From the NCBI RefSeq assembly GCF_014297335.1, contig NZ_JACOQH010000002.1:310001-374000 (forward strand): a stretch of DNA of 64,000 nt, read 5' to 3'. Shown here in pieces: positions 15,918-22,658 of the stretch (the stretch's first letter is position 1; each line of letters opens with the position of its first letter). The notes beneath the pieces are model-generated. The model did no database searches and was not told the origin of the DNA. It worked only from the letters and a program-made list of their open reading frames with translations. A program made the position numbers and the translations under genes. The DNA is from Roseburia_D yibonii. GTDB taxonomy: Bacteria; Bacillota; Clostridia; Lachnospirales; Lachnospiraceae.

Positions 15918-17300
15918 TTATAATACAATACCCAGCTTCTTGCAGCAGTCCGTAATCTCAACTACAAGTTCATTGTCTGTAAGAACAGTTACACGGCCTT
16001 CTTCATACTGCTTATCTACCCATTCTTTGATCATCTTTACCAGCTCGGAATTCTTATCCACCCATCTGTCCTTGCTCAGACGATAGTAGGAATTGATCCA
16101 GTGTGCGATTCCAGCAAGTCCGGAGGTATTGGATACCGATACCAGTGCCGGACGGTTTAGGAATTTTTCGGTATCGAAAATATTGTAGATCTCCTCATTC
16201 TTTAACAGGCCATCCGCATGAATGCCGGCTCTTGTGACATTGAAATTCTTTCCGACAAACGGCGTACGATCCGGGATATGGTAATTCAGTTCTTTTTCAT
16301 AATACTCCGCAAGTTCTGTGATGACCGTGGTGTCCATGCCATCCAGCGTTCCACGCAGCTGCGCATACTCAAATACCATTGCCTCAAGCGGTGTATTTCC
16401 GGTACGCTCACCGATTCCAAACAGTGCGCAGTTGACGCCGGACGCGCCATACAGCCATGCAGTCGTCGAGTTGTTGACTGCCTTATAGAAATCATTGTGT
16501 CCGTGGAATTCGATCAGTTCGCTCGGCACACCGGCATGTGTGGTAAGTCCGTAAATGATGCCCGGGATACTTCTCGGTATCACGGCACCCGGGAAATTCA
16601 CGCCATATCCCATCGTGTCACAGACACGCACCTTGATCGGGATCTTATACTCATCCATCAGTTTCATGAGTTCCAGACAGAACGGGATCACAAAACCATA
16701 GATATCCGAACGCGTGATGTCCTCCAGATGGCAGCGTGGGCTGATCCCGGTCTCCAGACATTCACGGATGACACTCAAGTACAGGTTCATAACTTCGCGT
16801 CTCGTCATCTTCATCTTATAGAAAATATGATAATCCGAGCAGCTGACCAGGATACCGGTCTCACGCAGTCCGAGATCTTTTACCAACTGGAAATCCTGTT
16901 TGCTCGCGCGGATCCAGCTTGTAACTTCCGGGAACTTATATCCGCGTTCCAGACATTTATATACCGCGTCGCGGTCTTTTTTACTGTAAAGGAAAAACTC
17001 ACTCTGACGGATCTTTCCTTTCGGTCCGCCAAGTTTATGGAGATAATCGTAAATCGTCACGATCTGCTCTGTCGTATACGGTGCTCTCGACTGCTGTCCG
17101 TCACGGAAGGTTGTGTCCGTGATCCAGATCTCCTCCGGCATATTATGCGGCACAATACGGTCATTGAATGCAATCTTCGGAATCTCCGTATATGGAAACA
17201 GATTTCGGAATGTATTCGGCTCTGTTACGTCTGCAAGCTGGTAAAAATGCTCCTCTAACTGAAGCAGATTCGTCTTATCGTTCATTACAACTTCTCTCAT
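15918..17300 (-). CDS. HMGL-like Claisen enzyme, probable (Re)-citrate synthase
   Basis: A 460-residue member of the DRE-TIM metallolyase/HMGL family that condenses acetyl-CoA with a 2-oxoacid. Visible signatures are ITDTTFRDGQQSRAP (about residues 57-71, metal and substrate site), EFHGHNDFYKAVNNS (about 250-264, HxH metal ligands) and GERTGNTPLEA (about 284-294). It lacks the C-terminal allosteric domain of 2-isopropylmalate synthase. Its operon partners are a GntR regulator and NADP isocitrate dehydrogenase, not leuB/C/D, which lie 26 kb away with their own regulator. Clostridia without a Si-type citrate synthase use a Re-citrate synthase from this family, so that is my preferred call; homocitrate or isopropylmalate synthase remain possible. 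The start at 17300 has GGAG nine bases upstream. Confidence 0.72.
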   Translation of the reverse strand: MREVVMNDKTNLLQLEEHFYQLADVTEPNTFRNLFPYTEIPKIAFNDRIVPHNMPEEIWITDTTFRDGQQSRAPYTTEQIVTIYDYLHKLGGPKGKIRQSEFFLYSKKDRDAVYKCLERGYKFPEVTSWIRASKQDFQLVKDLGLRETGILVSCSDYHIFYKMKMTRREVMNLYLSVIRECLETGISPRCHLEDITRSDIYGFVIPFCLELMKLMDEYKIPIKVRVCDTMGYGVNFPGAVIPRSIPGIIYGLTTHAGVPSELIEFHGHNDFYKAVNNSTTAWLYGASGVNCALFGIGERTGNTPLEAMVFEYAQLRGTLDGMDTTVITELAEYYEKELNYHIPDRTPFVGKNFNVTRAGIHADGLLKNEEIYNIFDTEKFLNRPALVSVSNTSGLAGIAHWINSYYRLSKDRWVDKNSELVKMIKEWVDKQYEEGRVTVLTDNELVVEITDCCKKLGIVL

Positions 17301-17334
17301 ATCAACAATCTCCTTTGCCTTTGCTTCTTGTATT

Positions 17335-17364
17335 ATTGTATACAATTATACTTGTATTTGTCAA
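17335..17364 (-). promoter_or_regulatory. Promoter of the citrate synthase operon with GntR-type operator
   Basis: Minus strand: TTGACA (17364-17359), 16-base spacer, TATACA (17342-17337). The -10 box lies inside the perfect palindrome ATTGTATACAAT (17335-17346), which fits the TnGTnnACnA pattern of FadR-type GntR regulators, one of which is the second gene of this operon. Confidence 0.6.
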
Positions 17365-17556
17365 TACGAGATTTGAATTATTTTATTTTTATGCACGTTG
17401 TGTGTATGTTTATTTATTTTTCTCCGGTTTTTCCGACTGTTTTGGCGCATATTCTTCCGTCACCCGAAAAGTTTTCTATTTTTGCATTTGGTACCGGAAA
17501 CACATACAAGCAGCCCACATATGATGAATTGTAAATCAAAACCTGGAGGTTACAAT

Positions 17557-17796
17557 ATGAGTGATTTAGCAGCAACAAACTGTGGATGTGGATGTGAAAG
17601 CGGATGTGGCAATGGAAACAACTGTTCCTGGCTCATTATCCTGATTTTACTCTTCTGCTGCTGTGGTAATGGCAATGGCTTCGGCGGTTGCGGAAACGAC
17701 AGCTGTGGTGGAAACAACAGCTGCATCTGGATCATCCTTTTGCTCTTCTGCTGTGGCGGATGTGGCAACGGAAACGGCTGTGGCTTCGGCTGCTGA
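17557..17796 (+). CDS. Chorion-like high-cysteine, glycine-rich small membrane peptide
   Basis: A 79-residue protein with 16 cysteines, rich in Gly and Asn. It has two near-repeats, each a hydrophobic stretch (WLIILILLFCCC at about residues 25-36 and WIILLLFCC at about 57-65) followed by a Cys-Gly-Asn-Gly segment. Similar clostridial proteins have been annotated by similarity to insect high-cysteine chorion proteins, but no function is established. The two hydrophobic stretches could be membrane helices or a self-assembling core; a structural or spore/surface role is speculation. The start is clear: GGAGG seven bases before ATG. It is a single gene with its own terminator, transcribed opposite to the citrate synthase operon. 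Codon use is not obviously foreign. Confidence 0.8.
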   Translation: MSDLAATNCGCGCESGCGNGNNCSWLIILILLFCCCGNGNGFGGCGNDSCGGNNSCIWIILLLFCCGGCGNGNGCGFGC

Positions 17797-17816
17797 TCCG
17801 GTCAGTCTTAAAGCAG

Positions 17817-17849
17817 GAAAAAGAGGGCTTATTTCAAGTCCTCTTTTTC
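17817..17849. terminator. Bidirectional hairpin between the Cys-rich gene and the 36-aa gene
   Basis: AAAAAGAGGGCTT paired with AGTCCTCTTTTT, with T tracts on both strands. On the plus strand it ends the Cys-rich gene; on the minus strand it overlaps the end of the 36-codon gene. Confidence 0.75.
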
Positions 17850-17939
17850 CTTTCCACTTTCTTTCTCTTTCTGCTTCTGCCGGATGCACTCCTCATCTAT
17901 TTCATAGACATCATTGCCTTCGATCACAAGTTTTTTCAT
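17829..17939 (-). CDS. 36-aa acidic/basic small protein, function unknown
   Basis: A very short gene convergent with the Cys-rich peptide gene. ATG at 17939 is preceded by a perfect GGAGGG at a spacing of six bases, and the frame runs 36 codons to TAA. The product starts MKKLVIEGNDVYEIDEEC, then becomes a run of Lys/Glu/Gln residues likely to form a charged helix; it has one Cys. The strong ribosome binding site and well-behaved N-terminus argue for real translation. I do not recognise a family with certainty. Its final codons overlap the hairpin at 17817-17849. No promoter with good hexamers was found upstream. Confidence 0.62.
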   Translation of the reverse strand: MKKLVIEGNDVYEIDEECIRQKQKEKESGKEKEDLK

Positions 17940-18024
17940 ATTTTTCCCTCCTTTTTTATTATATGCCGTCTTCCGGTTTTGGGCATAGGCATTCCATCTG
18001 TCTCATAGAATAAAACAAAAAAGG

Positions 18025-18372
18025 ATGGTCCAAGACAACTTTATGGAAAATGAATCTACCTTTACTCCTTTCGACCGGGAGCTGCAAAGCAGGGAACTTA
18101 TGATCTTCAAGACAATGATTCCCTATCTCATGCCCGGTCAGCAGCGTATGTTCGCGCTCATGATAAAATTTATGGAACTGCAGAAAACAGCTTCTCTGTT
18201 TAACGGAAAAGCTCCCTCCATGCAGGTATGCTCCTCCACCGACCCACAGGAGCGGATATCGCAGATGCTCGCTGACATTCGTGGCTACTGCACACCCAAA
18301 GAGCAGGAGAACATCGATATGGCACTCAATATGATCCAGATGCTCTCCACTTACGAGGTGCTCTTCAACTAA
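18025..18372 (+). CDS. Small helical hypothetical protein (first of a pair)
   Basis: About 115 residues, soluble, predicted mostly helical, Met- and Gln-rich. It has no signal peptide. A segment with PYLMPGQQRMFALMIKF (about residues 38-54) is amphipathic, and the C-terminal part (YCTPKEQENIDMALNMIQ) looks like a second helix pair; two Cys are present. The start is uncertain: ATG at 18025 directly abuts an AAAAAAGGA, while ATG at 18043 is about 12 bases from GGATGG. It is followed after 28 bases by a second small protein of similar style (18401-18700), and both end at a shared terminator, so they probably form an operon. I do not recognise the family. Confidence 0.55.
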   Translation: MVQDNFMENESTFTPFDRELQSRELMIFKTMIPYLMPGQQRMFALMIKFMELQKTASLFNGKAPSMQVCSSTDPQERISQMLADIRGYCTPKEQENIDMALNMIQMLSTYEVLFN

Positions 18373-18400
18373 AACAGATCTATCAGAAAGGAAATCAATT

Positions 18401-18700
18401 ATGGATATCTCATTTCTCACCATGCTGCCACAGTTTCAGCAGCTCTCCGAAGAAAAAAAGCAGTTTCTGATCGAATTCGCGATGGCGGATCACGGAAACA
18501 ACGCGAACTCCGCCGCGCAGAGCCTTATGCAGGCGATCCAGACGGCAAAGGGAAAAAACATTTCCTTTTCCAAAGAAGAAAGCTCTCTTTTGATCGAAGT
18601 GTTAAAGCAGAATATGTCAAAGGAAGAAGCCACGCGCACCGACAAAATGTTAAAAATGGCGCAGCAGTTCCTAATGATGCAGCAGATGAAGAAACGCTGA
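18401..18700 (+). CDS. Small helical hypothetical protein (second of a pair)
   Basis: 99 residues with a good AAAGGAAA ribosome binding site about seven bases upstream. It is soluble, Met- and Gln-rich, with a central PQFQQLSEEKKQFLIEF helix (about residues 10-26) that vaguely resembles the corresponding helix of the upstream 115-aa protein, and a basic C-terminus (MMQQMKKR). The pair could be distant paralogues or partners. No domain is recognised. Transcription ends at the hairpin at 18704-18748, which also serves leuS from the other side. Confidence 0.6.
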   Translation: MDISFLTMLPQFQQLSEEKKQFLIEFAMADHGNNANSAAQSLMQAIQTAKGKNISFSKEESSLLIEVLKQNMSKEEATRTDKMLKMAQQFLMMQQMKKR

Positions 18701-18703
18701 CAG

Positions 18704-18748
18704 AAAAAGAGCTGTGAAAATAAGTCTCGCATTTCCACAGCTCTTTTA
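18704..18748. terminator. Bidirectional terminator between the small-protein pair and leuS
   Basis: AAAAGAGCTGTG and CCACAGCTCTTTT form a 9-10-bp stem with an 18-base loop; both strands end in T/A tracts. It serves two convergent transcripts. Confidence 0.78.
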
Positions 18749-18758
18749 TCTTTTATTT

Positions 18759-21170
18759 TTATTTCGCTACGATATTGATGATCTTGCCCGGTACATAAAT
18801 TTCTTTTATGATATTTCCGGTCAGTTTGTCGCCCAGTGCAGCCTTTCCTGCCGCAAGCGCCTCATCTTTCGCCACATCCTTTGCAAGTGTAACGGTCGCT
18901 TTGGTCTTTCCGTTGATCTGAACCGCGATCTCAACTTCATCATCTTCCATTGCCGCTTCATCATATGCCGGCCAGGAAGTATGGAATACGGAATCCGTAT
19001 GACCGAGCTGGCTCCACAGTTCTTCTGCGATATGCGGTGCGAACGGAGCAAGTAAAATTACATAGGTCTCTAAAGTTTCTCTATCTACGCCGCCGTTTTT
19101 CGCCATATCGATGAGCTTGTTGTTATATTCCATGAAACCGGAAATAACGGTATTCAAACTGAAGCTCTCCAGACGGGTTGTGATATCGTAAACCATACGG
19201 TGACGGATCTTTACCAGTTCCTTTGTCTCTTCGACTCCGGCATCTTTCTGTTCCATCACAAGCTTCCAGAAACGGGTAATGAAACGGTATACACCATCGA
19301 TACCTCTGTCATCCCATTCGGAATCGAGTTCCGGCGGTCCAACGAAAAGCTCATACAGTCTTAACGCGTCACAGCCGTAATCTCTGACCAGATCATCCGG
19401 GGAAATGACATTTCCCTTGGACTTGCTCATTTTGATTCCGTTCTTTCCGGTGATCATACCCTGATTGAAGAGTTTGATAAACGGTTCATCAAAATCGATC
19501 ACTCCGATGTCACACAGGAATTTTGTGTAGAATCTGGAGTACAGAAGATGCAGTACCGCATGTTCCACACCACCGATGTACATGTCAACCGGCAGATACT
19601 TGTCCGCTTTTTCTCTGGAAACCAGTTCCTTATCGTTCTTGTTGTCTACATAACGCAGGAAATACCAGGAAGATCCAGCCCACTGAGGCATGGTATTGGT
19701 CTCACGTTTCGCCGGCTTTCCACATTTCGGACAGGTCGTATTTACCCACTCATCGATCGCCGCAAGCGGTGATTCTCCGGTTCCGGTCGGTTCATAGGAT
19801 TTTACATCCGGCAAAAGCAGCGGAAGCTCTTCTTCCGGTACCGGCACGCAACCACAGTCCGGGCAGTGTACGATCGGGATGGGTTCTCCCCAGTAACGCT
19901 GTCTGGAGAATACCCAGTCACGCAGCTTGTAGTTGGTTGTTGCCTTTCCGATGCCCATCTTCTCGATCATCATCGGTGCTTCTTTTTTCAGTACCGCTGA
20001 TTCCATGCCGTTCCAGTCACCGGAATTGATCATGATACCGGAAGCATCTGTGTACGCTTCTGTCATATTTTCCATTGCATTTCCGTCTTTTGAAATAACC
20101 GGAATAATCGGAATATTATATTTTGTCGCGAATTCAAAGTCACGGTCATCATGCGCCGGTACACACATTACCGCGCCGGTACCGTAATCCGCAAGTACAT
20201 AGTTTGCAAGATAGATTGGGATCTTCTTTCCGTTGATCGGGTTGATCGCATAGGAGCCTGTGAACACACCGGTCTTTTCCTTGCCCTGTAAGCGGTCTAC
20301 GGAAGACTTTAAGGAAGTCTCATAGATATAATCCTCAACCGCTTTTCTCGTCTCATCCGTTGCCAGATCTTTTGCCATTGCATGCTCCGGTGCCATAACC
20401 ATAAAGGTACAGCCATGCAGGGTATCCGGTCTTGTCGTGTAGACCGTGATCTTTTTGTCGGTTCCGTCTACTTTAAAATCAACCTCTGCGCCGTGAGATT
20501 TTCCGATCCAGTCAGTCTGCATCTTCTTTACTTTCTCCGGCCAGTCAAGCTTGTCAAGATCTGCAAGCAGACGATCCGCGTATGCTGTGATCTTGAGCAT
20601 CCACTGTTTTAAATTTTTCTTGGTAACATCCGCGCCGCAGCGTTCGCATTTTCCGTTTACAACTTCTTCATTTGCAAGACCGGTCTTACAGGACGGGCAC
20701 CAGTTGATCGGCATTTCCTTCTCATAGGCAAGTCCCTTTTTGAACATCTGTACAAAGATCCACTGTGTCCATTTATAGAAATTCGGATCTGTGGTATTTA
20801 CTTCCATATCCCAGTCGTAAACTGCCGCGATCTCCTTGATCTGACGCTTGATGTTCGCGATATTGTCCGCTGTGGATTTCGACGGATGTTCGCCCATCTT
20901 GATCGCGTAATTTTCTGCCGGAAGACCGAAGGCATCCCATCCCATCGGATGAATCACATAATATCCGTGTAAGAGCTTGTAACGACTCCACACATCAGAG
21001 ATCACATATCCTCTCCAGTGTCCGACATGTAATCCGTTTCCGGACGGATACGGGAACATATCCAGACAATAATATTTCGGCTTTTTGCCATCATTGACGT
21101 TGACCGGATGTTCTTCCCAGATCTTACGCCATTTTTGTTCCACCGCTCTGTGGTTATAAGGTTCTGCCAT
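18759..21170 (-). CDS. leuS: Leucyl-tRNA synthetase
   Basis: Class I synthetase charging tRNA-Leu, 803 residues, normal bacterial length. The HIGH motif appears as PSGNGLHVGH (about residues 41-50), the zinc-type CPSCKTGLANEEV and CERCG cysteines lie at about 155-180, the editing domain (about 225-415) includes TRPDTLHGCTFMV, and the KMSKS loop is KMSKSKGN (about 570-577). The start is set at 21170 (MAEPYNHR), where GGAGGAAG lies six bases upstream; 20 further upstream codons are in frame but lack such a site. No T-box leader is visible upstream, in contrast to pheS. It stands alone between terminators. Confidence 0.97.
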   Translation of the reverse strand: MAEPYNHRAVEQKWRKIWEEHPVNVNDGKKPKYYCLDMFPYPSGNGLHVGHWRGYVISDVWSRYKLLHGYYVIHPMGWDAFGLPAENYAIKMGEHPSKSTADNIANIKRQIKEIAAVYDWDMEVNTTDPNFYKWTQWIFVQMFKKGLAYEKEMPINWCPSCKTGLANEEVVNGKCERCGADVTKKNLKQWMLKITAYADRLLADLDKLDWPEKVKKMQTDWIGKSHGAEVDFKVDGTDKKITVYTTRPDTLHGCTFMVMAPEHAMAKDLATDETRKAVEDYIYETSLKSSVDRLQGKEKTGVFTGSYAINPINGKKIPIYLANYVLADYGTGAVMCVPAHDDRDFEFATKYNIPIIPVISKDGNAMENMTEAYTDASGIMINSGDWNGMESAVLKKEAPMMIEKMGIGKATTNYKLRDWVFSRQRYWGEPIPIVHCPDCGCVPVPEEELPLLLPDVKSYEPTGTGESPLAAIDEWVNTTCPKCGKPAKRETNTMPQWAGSSWYFLRYVDNKNDKELVSREKADKYLPVDMYIGGVEHAVLHLLYSRFYTKFLCDIGVIDFDEPFIKLFNQGMITGKNGIKMSKSKGNVISPDDLVRDYGCDALRLYELFVGPPELDSEWDDRGIDGVYRFITRFWKLVMEQKDAGVEETKELVKIRHRMVYDITTRLESFSLNTVISGFMEYNNKLIDMAKNGGVDRETLETYVILLAPFAPHIAEELWSQLGHTDSVFHTSWPAYDEAAMEDDEVEIAVQINGKTKATVTLAKDVAKDEALAAGKAALGDKLTGNIIKEIYVPGKIINIVAK

Positions 21171-21260
21171 TTTTAACTTCCTCCTGCATTTTTTCGGAAT
21201 TTGTATATTTCTTTTTTCTGGCAGCAGCACTCTTTTCTGCCGTCAGGAAATACTCACACA

Positions 21261-21292
21261 AAAGGTGTACATGACAATCCATGTACACCTTT
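21261..21292 (-). terminator. Rho-independent terminator after the secreted propeller protein gene
   Basis: AAAGGTGTACAT and ATGTACACCTTT form a perfect 12-bp stem with an eight-base loop; T/A tracts flank both sides. It lies 20 bases beyond the stop of the 21312-22625 gene. Confidence 0.85.
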
Positions 21293-21311
21293 CAAATTTT
21301 ATCACACCGAA

Positions 21312-22625
21312 TCAATTTGTCAAGAAAGAGCTTGCGTTTATCGCAAGAATCTTGTCAATCGGTGAAATACTCGTTCCGTTTCCGTCCGTTCCTTCAAAAT
21401 ACTTTCCTCCGGCAGATTCAAACAATACATAAATGTTTCCGTCCGCGATCTCAATCTCCTCGGAACACGGTGGCATTTCCACCTTGACATACGGCTTTGT
21501 AGGTTTTTCGTCCATGGTGCGAAGTGAATCATATACCTTTAAATAAGAGGATTTTGTTCTGCCATGGGAAGTGCTCATAAACACCGTTCCATCCTCATCA
21601 AACGCAACCCCCTGCACTTTGTTCGGGATCCGGTATTCTTCCTTCTGCTGTAATTTTTCGCCGTCAAACTGGTAAGCGATCATTTTGGAATTAAAGAAAC
21701 GCGTTTCCGTCGCGACATAAAGTCTTCCGTCATAATAAGTGATGCAGGACGGGCGGTTTGCCACTTTATATGCTGTGATCGAGTCACTGCAATCCACACA
21801 CGACTGGAGCTTCTGGTCTGCCAGACGTTTGACGAATCCATACGGGATCCGCTCTAAGGTCTGATTGTCGGAATGGCATACCCACAGGCTGTTTCCGTCG
21901 AATGTGATACCCCCCAGATGGCTTTCCTTTTTCATGCCGAGAGTGACGAGATATTCTCCGGTCTCCCGGTCAAACACATGTAACGATCCCACTTCTTTTT
22001 TTCCAACGCTGTACGCTGTCACCATAACGTAATCATCGGTCATACAGATGCCCTGCGGACACTGGTTCGTGTCGGAAATACGGTTACTGATCCAGTCTTC
22101 CTCTCTGGTTGACGGCATTCCCGGAATTTCGATCTGCTGTAAAAAAGAATATTCGCAGTTTTTTAACTCACGATCCGTACCGCTTATGGAAGATCCGGTA
22201 TTATAGGAATACATCTGCACACTGCTCTCATCATCGATCGTTCTGGTCCATTTCGCGAACAGTGTCACATCTCCGAGGGTATCTTCGGTCAGCTGTGTCA
22301 CTTTTGTCCGGTAATTGCTTTCCAGATACCAGCCTGCGAAATTGTAACCGCTTCGCGCCGGTACATGCAGTGTGATCGGCAGATCTTCTTCCTCGTAGAA
22401 ATCCGGGTTCATCCAGATGTTGACTCCGCCGTTTAATATGTAGTTTACCCGGTAAGTTCCATCTTCGGCAGACGCATTTCCATCGGTGCAGATTTCAATC
22501 CCATAGTCTTCCCCGAAAGCAACGGACGGTGTCACGTCACATGCCTGGACAGTGTCTGCCGCTTCAAGTAAAAATACCATGATCAGAAATACTGCGAATA
22601 AAGATCTTTCTTTTTTCATATCCAT
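21312..22625 (-). CDS. Secreted InlB B-repeat / beta-propeller-like protein
   Basis: A 437-residue exported protein. A signal peptide (Lys-rich start, hydrophobic core at about residues 9-22, likely cleavage near AADTVQA) is followed by one Listeria-Bacteroides (InlB B-type) repeat at about 48-122: YxVNYxLNGG ... GYNFAGWY ... LFAKW. The remainder (about 160-437) consists of repeated beta-strand units with motifs such as YDGRLYVATE and FDGNSLWVCHSDN, suggesting a six- or seven-bladed propeller resembling NHL or SMP-30 folds. No sortase or surface-layer anchor is seen, so it is probably secreted. Its ligand is unknown. It lies downstream of the EF-G-like gene (gap 33 bases), possibly in the same transcript, which is an unusual pairing. 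Confidence 0.7.
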   Translation of the reverse strand: MDMKKERSLFAVFLIMVFLLEAADTVQACDVTPSVAFGEDYGIEICTDGNASAEDGTYRVNYILNGGVNIWMNPDFYEEEDLPITLHVPARSGYNFAGWYLESNYRTKVTQLTEDTLGDVTLFAKWTRTIDDESSVQMYSYNTGSSISGTDRELKNCEYSFLQQIEIPGMPSTREEDWISNRISDTNQCPQGICMTDDYVMVTAYSVGKKEVGSLHVFDRETGEYLVTLGMKKESHLGGITFDGNSLWVCHSDNQTLERIPYGFVKRLADQKLQSCVDCSDSITAYKVANRPSCITYYDGRLYVATETRFFNSKMIAYQFDGEKLQQKEEYRIPNKVQGVAFDEDGTVFMSTSHGRTKSSYLKVYDSLRTMDEKPTKPYVKVEMPPCSEEIEIADGNIYVLFESAGGKYFEGTDGNGTSISPIDKILAINASSFLTN

Positions 22626-22658
22626 GCGCCTGCCTTTCCTATGATGCCGGAACTTGTT

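Noticed and set aside
15918..17300. 2-isopropylmalate synthase (LeuA) as first call for the HMGL-family enzyme
   Set aside because: No C-terminal LeuA regulatory domain, and the operon partners are isocitrate dehydrogenase and a GntR regulator; kept only as an alternative.
17397..17556. Alternative long start for the Cys-rich gene about 160 bases upstream
   Set aside because: The longer frame has no ribosome binding site and encodes unrelated Phe/Arg-rich sequence; the ATG at 17557 has GGAGG at good spacing.
21171..21260. T-box leader upstream of leuS
   Set aside because: No AGGGTGG-type sequence and no terminator in the short upstream region.
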